Both the position numbers and the translations under genes were made by a program. 64,000 nt of DNA from Bacillus sp. B15-48 (GTDB lineage: Bacteria; Bacillota; Bacilli; Bacillales; Cytobacillaceae), in NCBI RefSeq assembly GCF_016879755.1, contig NZ_WOFU01000003.1, positions 496,001-560,000 on the forward strand, given 5' to 3'. The notes beneath the pieces were generated by a model that saw only the letters and a list, made by a program, of their open reading frames with translations, did not search any database and was not told where the DNA came from. Below, in pieces: positions 8,831 through 16,992 of the stretch. Each line of letters opens with the position of its first letter. The first letter of the stretch is position 1.

Positions 8831-9193
8831 TTACGACACAAATATAAAGGACCATTGAAGATGACCTTCTCCATGCTGTTTTTTCAGACTGTCCGTACAA
8901 TCGATCCATTTTACACGATTACATCTTTCATCGATTAAACGATCAATTTCGACTTGTGCCTCATCCATTACCTGCTTTATAGAAGAAATATCCAGTGAAA
9001 AATGTTCTGCTGCCGCTTTAAATGGGGAGTTATCAATCATAAGATTAATAAATTGCTTTTCATTAGAGGAAATTTCCTCTAATTGATTTTCCTTCGTTTC
9101 TATAAACTGATAGATTTCCCGCATTTTATCTGGGAGATTCAAGACGGCACTACGATGAAAAAATTCAATTAAGATTGGATTAATCGGCTTCAA
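8831..9193 (-). CDS. Hypothetical protein in rpsN2 operon
   Basis: I do not recognise this protein. The likely start is the TTG at 9193, because GGAGGG lies 6-7 nt upstream; the longer frame to 9253 has no good site. The product is then about 120 residues, mostly helical and acidic in the middle (ETKENQLEEISSNEKQF). The C-terminus is WSFIFVS after a KKQHGEGHLQ stretch with two histidines. It lies between rpsN2 (72 nt) and the flavoprotein gene (79 nt) in the same orientation, so the three are probably cotranscribed. Confidence 0.6.
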   Translation of the reverse strand: MKPINPILIEFFHRSAVLNLPDKMREIYQFIETKENQLEEISSNEKQFINLMIDNSPFKAAAEHFSLDISSIKQVMDEAQVEIDRLIDERCNRVKWIDCTDSLKKQHGEGHLQWSFIFVS

Positions 9194-9265
9194 GACGCTC
9201 CCTCCATCGTTTTCTATGTCATCCTTAAACCACCAAATACTTATACCTAGCACCCAACGTGAACT

Positions 9266-9535
9266 CTACCAGCTTGATTTTTTCACTCCTGGAATTTGCC
9301 CTTTATGAGCGTACTCTCTAAACGCAATCCGGGACATTTTAAATTTTCTCAAATACCCTCTTGGTCTTCCTGTCACTTCACATCTGTTCTTTAATCTCGT
9401 GGGTGAAGAATCTCTCGGAAGTTTTCTAAGGGCTTCATAGTCCCCTTTTTCCTTTAGTTCCCTGCGAAGGGCCGCATATTTTCCCACCAATTCCTCACGT
9501 TTTTTTGCTTTCACTACTTTTGATTTTTTTGCCAT
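9266..9535 (-). CDS. rpsN2: 30S ribosomal protein S14, zinc-independent paralogue
   Basis: 89 residues from the ATG at 9535, which has AAGGGGGA 8 nt upstream; upstream GTG/ATG codons are too close to it. The sequence ([17 protein letters not shown]..., then [23 protein letters not shown]) is the long S14 form without the CxxC...CxxC zinc knuckle of the main Bacillus S14. In Bacillus subtilis the equivalent gene (rpsNB/yhzA) is repressed by Zur and replaces zinc-containing S14 under zinc limitation. Here a Zur-type operator lies upstream at 9685-9705, with an L33 remnant in between. Confidence 0.93.
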   Translation of the reverse strand: MAKKSKVVKAKKREELVGKYAALRRELKEKGDYEALRKLPRDSSPTRLKNRCEVTGRPRGYLRKFKMSRIAFREYAHKGQIPGVKKSSW

Positions 9536-9587
9536 TCCCATTTCCCCCTTCACTTTTTATTTTTTTTGCATCACCGGGATAGTACGC

Positions 9588-9676
9588 TTATTTATTTTCT
9601 CGATGTAAAGTTTGCCTTTTCAACCGTGAACAATATTTCACAAGTTCAAGACGATCTGGATTTGTGGTTTCACCCC
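9588..9676 (-). pseudogene. Remnant of a second ribosomal protein L33 gene (C-terminal half)
   Basis: On the minus strand this short stretch reads TTNPDRLELVKYCSRLKR followed by QTLHRENK and a stop. That is unmistakably the C-terminal half of L33 and closely resembles the intact gene at 9724-9873. No start codon or N-terminal half (the CTETG region) is present, because a stop codon lies just upstream. It sits between the Zur-type operator and rpsN2, so the operon probably once encoded an L33 paralogue followed by S14. Confidence 0.7.
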
Positions 9677-9684
9677 TTAACTAC

Positions 9685-9705
9685 AAAACGAAACAATTAC
9701 GATTT
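9685..9705. promoter_or_regulatory. Zur-type operator upstream of rpsN2
   Basis: The palindrome pairs AAAACGAAAC with ATTACGATTT around one central base. It matches the Bacillus Zur consensus (half-site AAATCGTAAT and its complement) at 17 of 20 positions. It precedes the L33 remnant and rpsN2. Confidence 0.7.
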
Positions 9706-9723
9706 ACATGATAAAAAAATTTG

Positions 9724-9873
9724 TTATTTCGTTTCACGGTGTAATGTACGTTTTTTTAGGCGTGGACAGTATTTCATCAACTCAATCCGGTCGGGATTGT
9801 TTCGTTTATTTTTTGTTGTAATGTAATTGCGATCCCCTGTCTCTGTACATGCCAATGTAATTTTCACTCTCAT
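9724..9873 (-). CDS. rpmG: 50S ribosomal protein L33, zinc-independent type
   Basis: A 49-residue gene. The protein starts [17 protein letters not shown] and ends [11 protein letters not shown], the L33 signature. The two CxxC zinc pairs of zinc-binding L33 are degraded to CTET and CPRL, each keeping one cysteine, so this is a C-minus form. Bacillus subtilis rpmGC is the Zur-controlled analogue. AGGAGG precedes the ATG at 9873. The gene lies 38 nt behind the COG0523 GTPase gene in the same direction and is probably in its Zur-controlled operon. Confidence 0.92.
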   Translation of the reverse strand: MRVKITLACTETGDRNYITTKNKRNNPDRIELMKYCPRLKKRTLHRETK

Positions 9874-9911
9874 TTTTTCTTCCTCCTAATTTTCATCATT
9901 TCCTTTAATCT

Positions 9912-11099
9912 TTACTCAACCACCGAAAATGCTGGCAGTAGGTCTTGAAATTCGGACCAGTCCATCTTCATTTCTTCATCTGTTAATAAGCATTGATCCA
10001 ATCCGTCCTCAAGTTCCTTTCGTTCCATCTTCACCCCAATTAGGACGAGTTCTGTCATTCGATCTCCAAATTCAGGGTCCCATCTTTCAAGCAATTCTGG
10101 TTCATCCTTAAGAATTTGCTCTCTTTCTTCATCCGGATAGGAAGCAATCCATTCCCCTGCTCCTTGGAAAATGATCGAAGGACCAGCTTGGGATAATAAT
10201 CCTGTCATATTGTTTCGCGATGCTATCCAAAAGAACCCTTTTGCCCGGACAATATCTACAGGCCAATCCTCCAGCCATCGTCTCCATCGTTCCGGGTGAA
10301 ACGGCCTGTTTCTCCGGTAGACAAAAGAGGAAATTCCATATTCCTCGGTCTCTGGCGTATGTTCCTCATTCAATTCCTTTATCCAGCCCGCACCTTGGCT
10401 TGCTTCTTCGAAATCAAATAAACCAGTATCCAAAATATCCGTTAAGGCAATTTGTGAATGGGCACTTTCAATCATCCTTGCCCCTGGATTTAACTTATGT
10501 AACACAGCCTTAAGCTCTTGTACACTGTCTTTATCCACTAAATCGATTTTATTTAGAACTAAAACATTCGCAAACTCAATTTGGTCAATGAGCAAGTCGA
10601 CTACTTCACGAGTATCGGTTTCATCCACTTCCTGCTTTCGATCCATCAGGCTCTCACCAGAAGCAAAGTCATGCCAAAACCGGTTCGCATCCACCAAAGT
10701 TACCATCGTATCAAGTTTGCAATATTTTGATAGATTGATTCCCAGACTTTCATCGACATATGTAAATGTTTGGGCAACTGGGATTGGTTCTGAAATACCT
10801 GATGATTCAATTAGGATATAATCTATATCACCGGCTTGAACAAGCCTTTCCACTTCGATCATTAAGTCCTCTCTTAATGTACAGCAAATACAGCCGTTTT
10901 GAAGTTCAACTAGTTTTTCATCTGTCCTTGTGAATCCACCTTTTTTTACCATGGAAGCATCGATGTTAACTTCGCTCATATCGTTGACAATGACAGCAAT
11001 TTTTTTATTTTCGCGATTTTTTAAAACATGATTCAGCAAGGTTGTTTTCCCTGCACCTAAGTAACCACTTAAAACGGTTACCGGGATTTTTTTCGTCAT
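9912..11099 (-). CDS. COG0523 GTPase, putative zinc metallochaperone (YciC/ZagA-like)
   Basis: 395 residues. Visible are Walker [10 protein letters not shown] (12-20), the COG0523 metal-binding motif CICC (C70-C73 in NGCICCT), a NKID base-recognition motif, and a C-terminal CobW domain with the [15 protein letters not shown] block. Bacillus YciC (ZagA) of this long type is Zur-repressed and delivers zinc to client enzymes such as FolE under starvation. Two strong Zur-type operators lie upstream (11120-11140 and 11335-11355). The downstream gene rpmG follows after 38 nt. It differs from the other two COG0523 proteins here in having no poly-His stretch. Confidence 0.93.
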   Translation of the reverse strand: MTKKIPVTVLSGYLGAGKTTLLNHVLKNRENKKIAVIVNDMSEVNIDASMVKKGGFTRTDEKLVELQNGCICCTLREDLMIEVERLVQAGDIDYILIESSGISEPIPVAQTFTYVDESLGINLSKYCKLDTMVTLVDANRFWHDFASGESLMDRKQEVDETDTREVVDLLIDQIEFANVLVLNKIDLVDKDSVQELKAVLHKLNPGARMIESAHSQIALTDILDTGLFDFEEASQGAGWIKELNEEHTPETEEYGISSFVYRRNRPFHPERWRRWLEDWPVDIVRAKGFFWIASRNNMTGLLSQAGPSIIFQGAGEWIASYPDEEREQILKDEPELLERWDPEFGDRMTELVLIGVKMERKELEDGLDQCLLTDEEMKMDWSEFQDLLPAFSVVE

Positions 11100-11119
11100 T
11101 TGTTCACCCCTCTAAGCGA

Positions 11120-11140
11120 TAATTGTAATCATTACGATTT
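11120..11140. promoter_or_regulatory. Zur-type operator, proximal to YciC-like gene
   Basis: The right half ATTACGATTT is perfect; the left half TAATTGTAAT differs at two positions from the consensus AAATCGTAAT (18 of 20). It ends about 20 nt from the start codon of the COG0523 gene. Confidence 0.8.
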
Positions 11141-11334
11141 GTTGACTGTGGATTATAGCTGTTTCTCTCCAGATTGTCTAGTCCTAGAGATGTTCTAGAA
11201 ATTACCCCATCCGCCAGTTCGGATAAGAGATCCGATACTTATAAGGAAGCTAGCATCGCAAAGATTTGTTAACAATTGAATGACTATATTCTCCACATGG
11301 TGAATTAAGATTTTTAATTCTCCTTTACACAAGT

Positions 11335-11355
11335 AAATCGAACTAATTACGATTT
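11335..11355. promoter_or_regulatory. Zur-type operator, distal to YciC-like gene
   Basis: AAATCGAACT then a central A then ATTACGATTT, 18 of 20 consensus positions. It lies 236 nt upstream of the COG0523 start, in the gap behind the permease-subunit gene. Confidence 0.8.
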
Positions 11356-11466
11356 ACATTTTATAAAATTTTTTTCCTATTATCAAGGTTTTTATGATTA
11401 ATTTTAAAAGGAAAGTTTTTTTAAAATTGTCGAGAAAACAAAAAAGTACTTTTTCTAATGAAATAA

Positions 11467-12366
11467 CTACTCAGTGTGGTTTGTTAAAATCGGATAGATA
11501 TAGGGTTCGACGGGCTCCTCAATTACCTTCCATTTATTTGCCTTTATTAATGGTAGCTCTACCCCATTAAATGATGTTATATCCAGAGTTCCTTCTATTT
11601 CTAGCCATGTGTCTTGCTCTATTTCACTAGCCTGTTTAACCTCGGTTAAAAACCCAATAATACTTGCATCAGCAACACAATGTGTAATAAGAAATCTCGA
11701 TAGAACAAGCTGATTCCCATCAAGTCCTTCTTCTTTATAAACAAACCCGCTAACTTTAATTTTCTTTCCAATGTATTCCTTCGGTTTCCTACTAATAGCA
11801 TCATAATAAGAGGCATATATATCATTTTTCATCTGAATGACATCTACTACCTCTAACTTTTTCATTTCCTCATCATACTTCTCTTCAGAAAAATAGTTAT
11901 TGTTAGGGTGAACCTCTTCATATTCCTGTAGGGAAATGGAATCCGTTTCAAATTCAAACTCCTCTGTTCCATTATTTCCATTTCCATTCCCCTGAGGAAG
12001 AACTGTTCCTTTTTTAGCTGCAATCGATGAGTCTAATATCGTTGGTGGAAATGCAAAGCCTGTCAATAATGGAAAAAGAAGAATCGAGTATTTTATTATT
12101 TTTTTTGGCCATGCATCAGAATATCCATGATCATGGGTACACCCAGGCGGACAGTGGTCATGTTGACCATCGTTATCGTCAAATATCCGAAAAAGCTGAA
12201 CGAAGAAAAAAAGAATAAAAACACCCGCAGCAATCTGACTCATTACATCGTACTTTGGATTTATATACTTTGTTATTTCGCCGGAATAATGTAGCCCGAT
12301 AAAGAAAATAGCAAAGGCTGCTAAAATGACTGCTCTGAGGAAATGTTGAAAATGTACACGTATCAA
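11467..12366 (-). CDS. TIGR03943-type putative permease subunit (YcgQ-like)
   Basis: 299 residues. There are membrane helices near the N-terminus (about residues 10-26 and 40-58) and near 90-105, with a His/Cys cluster between them (DHCPPGCTHDHG). A long extracellular domain follows with a conserved C-terminal block (KIKVSGFVYKEEG ... FLITHCVADASIIGF). This pattern fits the TIGR03943 family, which pairs with a DUF318 permease, as YcgQ/YcgR do. The start is TTG with AAGGTGGTGA upstream. It lies 14 nt behind the permease gene. A metal, probably zinc, related role is inferred from the His/Cys cluster and neighbours. Confidence 0.82.
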   Translation of the reverse strand: MIRVHFQHFLRAVILAAFAIFFIGLHYSGEITKYINPKYDVMSQIAAGVFILFFFVQLFRIFDDNDGQHDHCPPGCTHDHGYSDAWPKKIIKYSILLFPLLTGFAFPPTILDSSIAAKKGTVLPQGNGNGNNGTEEFEFETDSISLQEYEEVHPNNNYFSEEKYDEEMKKLEVVDVIQMKNDIYASYYDAISRKPKEYIGKKIKVSGFVYKEEGLDGNQLVLSRFLITHCVADASIIGFLTEVKQASEIEQDTWLEIEGTLDITSFNGVELPLIKANKWKVIEEPVEPYIYPILTNHTE

Positions 12367-12380
12367 CAGCGTTCACCACC

Positions 12381-13388
12381 TTAAAAGAGACTCGTTATAC
12401 TGATGCATAAAAACACAATGGAAGTGATTAAGGTTAATAACGTGAATACAAATTTTACTTTAAATACACTCAACAACATAATCGTGTTTTTTAAATCAAT
12501 CATTGGTCCATAAACTAAAAAAGCCAATATGGAGGTAGTTGGAACTAAATTTCTAAATGAGGCACCTATGAAAGCATCCGCCTCCGAACATAAAGATAAA
12601 AAATAGGCTAGTCCCATCATCACAATGGTCGTTCCTAAGACACCATCCCCCAAGAAAAACATTGACTTCGCTGACACATGACTTTGTACGAACGCAGCAA
12701 CAAAAGCGCCAATGATCAAGTATTTTCCCATATCAAAAAACTCATCGATTGAATGTTTAATCATTCCTCCGATCCGATGACTAAAGGGCTCATTCTTCAT
12801 TGTTACATCTGTTGCGTCAGTAATGTCTGATACAGAATGTTTCAATTGGTGCGACTTAAATAAATAGCTAATCATTAAAGCGATGATCAATGCTGCTAAA
12901 AAACCAATCCCCATTCTTAACCCAGCCATTTTACTATCATTCCCAAATGCCATATAGGTGGATAATATCACAATTGGGTTAATTAACGGACCAGTAAGAA
13001 GAAAGCCGATTCCTGCATGTATAGGCACGCCTTTTGATACTAATCTCCGCACAATCGGCACAATTCCACATTCACAAGCAGGGAATAAAGCTCCTACAGT
13101 ACAACTCATGGATACAGCTAAAAATCGATTTCGTGGAATCAAACGGCGAATATGCTCTTCGGTTATAAATATTTGAATAAACCCTGCTATAAGGACTCCG
13201 ACTAAAACAAATGGAATCGCTTCTATTAAAATACTTAAAAAAATCGTATTTAACTGCAGAAAAGAGTTCGGGATGTGAATGGCCAACTCTTTTCCAACTA
13301 ATTGACTAATTGTTATAAAATAAATGACAATACTAAGTGCTAGTAAACTTGTAAAATCAATAAGATACGAATGAATCCAACGAATCAT
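12381..13388 (-). CDS. DUF318-family permease (YcgR-like)
   Basis: About 335 residues and eight or so membrane helices. The conserved block FPACECGIVPIVRRLVSKG is the cysteine-containing core of the ArsP/DUF318 permease family, followed by FLLTGPLINPIVILSTY and a second CSEADAFI motif in the C-terminal half. The ATG at 13388 has AAGGA 9 nt upstream. It is cotranscribed with the TIGR03943 subunit downstream. The gap to the upstream COG0523 gene is filled by the 13.5-kb structured element, which may have split an ancestral operon. Transported substrate is unknown; zinc is suggested by context. Confidence 0.83.
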   Translation of the reverse strand: MIRWIHSYLIDFTSLLALSIVIYFITISQLVGKELAIHIPNSFLQLNTIFLSILIEAIPFVLVGVLIAGFIQIFITEEHIRRLIPRNRFLAVSMSCTVGALFPACECGIVPIVRRLVSKGVPIHAGIGFLLTGPLINPIVILSTYMAFGNDSKMAGLRMGIGFLAALIIALMISYLFKSHQLKHSVSDITDATDVTMKNEPFSHRIGGMIKHSIDEFFDMGKYLIIGAFVAAFVQSHVSAKSMFFLGDGVLGTTIVMMGLAYFLSLCSEADAFIGASFRNLVPTTSILAFLVYGPMIDLKNTIMLLSVFKVKFVFTLLTLITSIVFLCISITSLF

Positions 13389-13483
13389 ACAGATCATTCC
13401 TTCACATATTCCTTCATCCTATCGTCTTGTATCGTAACGAATGTTCCATATTCTAGCTATATGTGTTTAGCTTTTTATGTTTT

Positions 13484-13859
13484 CCGAAAAGAACACCCGT
13501 GCAGGGCAAAGCCTGTCTTTAGACATGGGATGAATTTTCGGTTGGTGATAGCCAGAACGTATGTTTGCATGGTATAATATTCCTGTATAAGTTGTTCTTT
13601 GAAAACTGGATATATGGGGTTGTGACAAGAAAGGCTTTGTCACGTAAAATATCCAAGCATCATTCGCCCTGCACTTGCTGAAGTAGCAAAAAACAAGCAA
13701 AGGAAGCAAGTACAGTGAGTTCAAATGTACAAGTTTGCTTCACCGCAGGAGGCTCACGCCATTGGTACTGCTAACCGTCGGTGCGACGGGGATAGCCTGC
13801 TAAAAAACTGAGGGATACCTCGGTGTTCGCAGGAATCTCGTTACTTTAGTGACGAGTAG
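13484..13859 (+). mobile_element. Palindrome-ended element A (IS200/IS605-like, no transposase)
   Basis: It begins with a hairpin (outer stem CCGAAAA/TTTTCGG, inner stem GTCT/AGAC with ATGGGATGAA) and ends with the hairpin CTCGTTACTTTAGTGACGAG followed by TAGTTCAAA. Subterminal palindromes with no terminal inverted repeats are typical of IS200/IS605 elements. No protein of any length is encoded. The interior carries a promoter-like TATAAT and a structured RNA also found in element B (23506-23941). It lies between the COG0523 gene and the permease gene. Confidence 0.6.
13585..13857 (+). ncRNA. Candidate structured RNA, copy A (OMEGA/HEARO-like?)
   Basis: The predicted transcript starts just after TATAAT (13573-13578) with TTGTTCTTTGAAAACTG, a boxA-like sequence. 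Two nested stems follow: GGATAT (13608) with ATATCC (13649), and GTGACAA (13622) with TTGTCAC (13637). In copy B the same stems are GAACAT/ATGTTC and GATGCAG/CTGCATC, so the pairing is kept although bases changed. Similar transposon-linked RNAs guide IscB or TnpB nucleases, but no such nuclease is present, and I cannot assign the family by eye. Confidence 0.5.
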
Positions 13860-13936
13860 TTCAAATGCCAAGCCTGTACACTAAAGAAAGGCATATCAGA
13901 GAATAAGAGGCCTGTATTCATGCCTTTTTCATCTAT

Positions 13937-14965
13937 TTAAAAGCTTTGCATTTTAAATGTACTCTTAAAGCTATGAAGAATTTCTTCTGGGTTCAATCGA
14001 TCGCCAATTAAGATGATAGCAGGTTGGATCGTTTGTGTTTCTCTAATGTTTTCTACTATCATTCTCCCTGACGAAAACTGAAAACTAAAAAAACCTTTAC
14101 TCCCCTCTAATCGGACAATGCCTTTGCCTCTTACAATGCTTTTAGGCAGCCTTTTCAGCCACTTTTCCAATTTTCTTTTATTCATTTCAGGAAACTTGTC
14201 AATCTTTAAAGCTTTAATGGCAGAATGATGATGATGGTGATGCTTATGATGATGATTATGTTCACTATTATCGCTCTCATCGTTGTATACATGGCTGGTA
14301 TTTAACACGTGCTCTTTTTGACTTTGAGATATATGAACATAATACCTTTTGAAAAAAAGTTCCTTTATTGGAATGTCTCCAAATTTTGTTTTATAAATTT
14401 GTACCTCAGACTTTACATCCTCTTTTATCTTATTTTCAATCTTTGTTAAGTTTTTTTCTTTAACAAGGTCTGTTTTATTTAATAAAACGATTGAAGCACT
14501 TGAAATTTGCTCCTTCAACAATTTACGCACTTCAGTAGTACTAGAAAAAATACTTTGATATTCCAAAAAATGGCTTGCATCGACGAGACTAATGGTTGAA
14601 TTTAATTCAAAATAATCTAAGTATTCAGCACTCAACAGAGCCTCTTCTATCTCTAGTGGGTTGGCAACGCCTGTACCTTCAATAAATAATACATCAATCC
14701 TATTTTTTTTAGCTTCTGTAATAAAATAGTTTAATGTTTCTCTTAAGTCGTCTTGGATTGTACAACAGATGCAGCCGTTTAATAATTCTTTAAGATGATG
14801 ATTTTTAAACAAATAGCTTTCAACGTTTACTTCTCCTAATTCATTTAAAATGATCCCTGGCCTTTGATGATTCCGATCACACTCTTTAATCATGTTTAAA
14901 AGAACAGTAGTCTTCCCACTTCCCAAAAATCCGCTAATGATATACACAGGTATTTTTTTCGCCAA
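13937..14965 (-). CDS. COG0523 GTPase with His-rich loop
   Basis: 342 residues. Walker A GFLGSGKTT (12-20), metal motif CICC (C65-C68 in NGCICCT), NKTD for guanine recognition, and a poly-histidine region (HNHHHKHHHHHH) before the CobW C-terminal domain. Histidine-rich COG0523 proteins are usually zinc (or cobalt) chaperones or storage proteins. A near-perfect Zur-type operator lies at 15003-15023, 38 nt upstream of the ATG. Downstream the direction continues to the permease pair beyond element A. Confidence 0.92.
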   Translation of the reverse strand: MAKKIPVYIISGFLGSGKTTVLLNMIKECDRNHQRPGIILNELGEVNVESYLFKNHHLKELLNGCICCTIQDDLRETLNYFITEAKKNRIDVLFIEGTGVANPLEIEEALLSAEYLDYFELNSTISLVDASHFLEYQSIFSSTTEVRKLLKEQISSASIVLLNKTDLVKEKNLTKIENKIKEDVKSEVQIYKTKFGDIPIKELFFKRYYVHISQSQKEHVLNTSHVYNDESDNSEHNHHHKHHHHHHSAIKALKIDKFPEMNKRKLEKWLKRLPKSIVRGKGIVRLEGSKGFFSFQFSSGRMIVENIRETQTIQPAIILIGDRLNPEEILHSFKSTFKMQSF

Positions 14966-15002
14966 AAAACTCTCTCCCCTTCTACCCTTAAAATACTTAC
15001 AT

Positions 15003-15023
15003 AAATCGTAATGGTTACTATTT
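15003..15023. promoter_or_regulatory. Zur-type operator of the His-rich COG0523 gene
   Basis: Left half AAATCGTAAT perfect, right half GTTACTATTT with two differences (18 of 20 overall). Confidence 0.82.
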
Positions 15024-15066
15024 ATAGTTTAGTATATTGTCACTAATGGAAATTATTACTTTTAAG

Positions 15067-15280
15067 TGGAACACGGGTGGAACACGGGGACGGTTCTCAT
15101 GTTCCGCCAAAATTTTCCATATTAATTGCGTCATTTAATCCCTTTATTAATAGCTTGAGGACTCGATTTCTTACATATCGCTAAGTTGATCGTTCTTAGT
15201 TGCCAACTATCATCTCAATTTTTCAAGTTCGTGGTAAATCAAAATACAGCCAGTACAATTTTTATTAGGGAAACACTTGA
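15067..15280. repeat. About 200-nt repeat, copy 1 (copy 2 at 18684)
   Basis: It begins with the GGAACACGGGGACGGTTCT palindromic unit and continues through CATTTAATCCCTTTATTA, TTTTTCAAGTTCGTGG and TAAATCAAAATACAGCCAG. The same blocks in the same order occur at 18684-18903, and a shortened version at about 17083-17160. No coding frame. Such GGGACGGTTC units in Bacillaceae are probably mobilised by a REP-type transposase encoded elsewhere (inference). Confidence 0.7.
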
Positions 15281-15373
15281 AGATCCCCCCTTATTTCTAT
15301 TCCTTATGGTTTTTCAAAAAAATTAAGGGGAATAATGAAATATGAACCTAAATTAAAAGGGGGATATCAGAAA

Positions 15374-15709
15374 ATGGAGCATTCAACCCATACAGGGGAA
15401 CATAAACATCAACACAGCATTGCTTGTGGACATACAAAAATTCGACACGATGACCATATTGATTATGTCCACGACGGTCATTTACACCATGAACACGAAG
15501 GACATTGGGATGAGTGCAAGCTCCCCATTAGTGAAACGAACCCAGATCAATGTAATCCAATTAATTGCGGATGTGACCACGAAAGTGATTGTGGGCATGA
15601 ATTGGTCCCTCATGGCAATCATATGGATTTTTTAGTGAATGGAAGATTACATCATGTTCATAATGGGCACTGTGATGACCATGGTCCAGTCGAAATCATT
15701 GCACAGTGA
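15374..15709 (+). CDS. His-rich putative metal-binding protein
   Basis: 111 residues from the ATG at 15374 (GGGGGA about 10 nt upstream); an upstream ATG at 15335 with AAGGGG is also possible, giving 124. About a quarter of the residues are histidine or aspartate. A CGHxxIxHDDHxDYxHDGHLHHxHxGHWDEC-type pattern is present, and a second degenerate repeat (CGHELVPHGNHMDFLVNG then RLHHVHNGHCDDHG) follows. No membrane segment or signal peptide is visible. It could buffer or carry zinc in the cytoplasm; placement among Zur-type genes supports that, but no operator was seen directly upstream. A terminator follows. Confidence 0.75.
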   Translation: MEHSTHTGEHKHQHSIACGHTKIRHDDHIDYVHDGHLHHEHEGHWDECKLPISETNPDQCNPINCGCDHESDCGHELVPHGNHMDFLVNGRLHHVHNGHCDDHGPVEIIAQ

Positions 15710-15718
15710 TAGAGATAA

Positions 15719-15748
15719 AAGCCTACAATACATTTTGTAGGCTCTTTT
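15719..15748 (+). terminator. Intrinsic terminator after His-rich gene
   Basis: AGCCTACAA/TTGTAGGCT hairpin followed by CTTTT. Confidence 0.8.
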
Positions 15749-15800
15749 AATAGGCAAACTTCCTTATAAGGAAGAAATATTAACAAATGGAAATACTTTA

Positions 15801-16316
15801 TTATCTTAAGTCTTTCCGTATTTCCCTCACTACATGAGATATTTCCGGGATAATAATCTTTTCCATGGCTAACTTGACTGCTCCACTGGATCCAGGCATA
15901 GAAAAAATGGCTGTATTATTAAAAACACCTGCAATAGCCCTGCTTAAAATGGCTGCTGAACCAATATCCTCCAAATAACTCAGCGTGCGGAAAATTTCAC
16001 CGAACCCTGGCAGCTGCTTCTCTATTAAACGTTCAACAACCTCAATGGTAACATCACGTTTTGCGATACCAGTTCCGCCATTCAATAAAATGACATCAAT
16101 TTCGTTATCTAAACAACCTGTCTTTATTGCGTCATAAATGACATCATAATCATCTGTTACAATTTGATAATTCTGTACAGTATGAAAGGCGTCCTGCAGC
16201 AGTTGTATAATTAATCTTCCACTTTTATCTGTCTCTTCTAGACGTGTATCACTGACTGTTATAACTTTACAATTCACTTTTTTAGGTGCCTCTTTCCTAT
16301 GTTGACTTACACTCAT
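15801..16316 (-). CDS. moaB: MoaB-type molybdopterin adenylyltransferase-like protein
   Basis: About 171 residues from the ATG at 16316 (GAGG upstream; the longer frame to 16367 starts at a TTG without a site). The MoaB/MogA fold is evident from VITVSDTR near the N-terminus, the nucleotide-loop LLNGGTGIAKRDVT and MPGSSGAVKLAMEKI. These proteins adenylylate molybdopterin in molybdenum cofactor synthesis, though some MoaB homologues have unclear activity. It lies about 60 nt downstream of dcd and shares its Zur-type control region. No other Mo-cofactor gene is in the window, which makes the location odd. Confidence 0.85.
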   Translation of the reverse strand: MSVSQHRKEAPKKVNCKVITVSDTRLEETDKSGRLIIQLLQDAFHTVQNYQIVTDDYDVIYDAIKTGCLDNEIDVILLNGGTGIAKRDVTIEVVERLIEKQLPGFGEIFRTLSYLEDIGSAAILSRAIAGVFNNTAIFSMPGSSGAVKLAMEKIIIPEISHVVREIRKDLR

Positions 16317-16379
16317 ATATTTTTTCCTCTTTTCTTTTATTATTTTATAGAATTTGCTTAAATCCAAAAGACTTATAGG

Positions 16380-16952
16380 TTAATCAAATTCCTTAAACTT
16401 TTCCCTCCTTGAAAAGGCATTTTTACATTCCACATCAAGGTAGATTCGACTCGCTGTTGCTTTTTCTTGACCACTATATTTTCCTGTATACGCTGTGCCT
16501 TTTTGATCTAAACGAGCTAGGACTATTTGACAAATACGCCTCCCTGCTTTTAATTCAATAGGTACGCGGTTTGCATTGTAAAGTTCTAAAGTGATTTGTC
16601 CGTGAAATCCTGGATCCACCCAGCCAGCATTTTGAATAAATAATCCTAACCTTCCAATGGAACTTCTTCCTTCAACAAAGGCTGTGAGATCATTGGGCAG
16701 GTTAATATACTCAATCGTGGTACCTAATACAAATCCTTGAGGTGGAATGATAATCGTGTCTTGGCAAACTTGCTTATAGCTAATTGGTTTTTCTAGGGAT
16801 ATGAAAGGAGTAGAAGACTTATCAATGATCATGAAATGTTTTCCTAACCGTAAATCAATAGATGCTGGTTGAACTTGGGACGTTCTGAATGGGGTAATCA
16901 AAAGCTCTTCCTCTTCTATTTTCTTGAGGATTGTTTTACTGGTAAGAATCAT
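16380..16952 (-). CDS. dcd: dCTP deaminase (Zur-type operator upstream)
   Basis: 190 residues of the dUTPase-like dCTP deaminase family. The conserved blocks are [10 protein letters not shown] near residue 28, [17 protein letters not shown] at about 94-110, then [14 protein letters not shown] with the catalytic glutamate in TLEL, and a C-terminal [13 protein letters not shown] region. It converts dCTP to dUTP for dTTP synthesis and needs no zinc. Most Firmicutes instead use a zinc-dependent dCMP deaminase (ComEB), so zinc-starvation control is functionally logical. A Zur-type operator lies 41 nt upstream (16993-17013). Confidence 0.9.
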   Translation of the reverse strand: MILTSKTILKKIEEEELLITPFRTSQVQPASIDLRLGKHFMIIDKSSTPFISLEKPISYKQVCQDTIIIPPQGFVLGTTIEYINLPNDLTAFVEGRSSIGRLGLFIQNAGWVDPGFHGQITLELYNANRVPIELKAGRRICQIVLARLDQKGTAYTGKYSGQEKATASRIYLDVECKNAFSRREKFKEFD

Positions 16953-16992
16953 AATAGTACCTCCCTAATTATTATTCTTCTATTTTTTTATC

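Noticed and set aside
13429-13449. Zur operator before the YcgR-like permease
   Set aside because: Only one half (ATCGTAA) fits; the other half is poor, so it was not called.
13585-13620. rRNA operon leader because of the boxA-like string
   Set aside because: No 16S, 23S or tRNA sequence is present near either copy.
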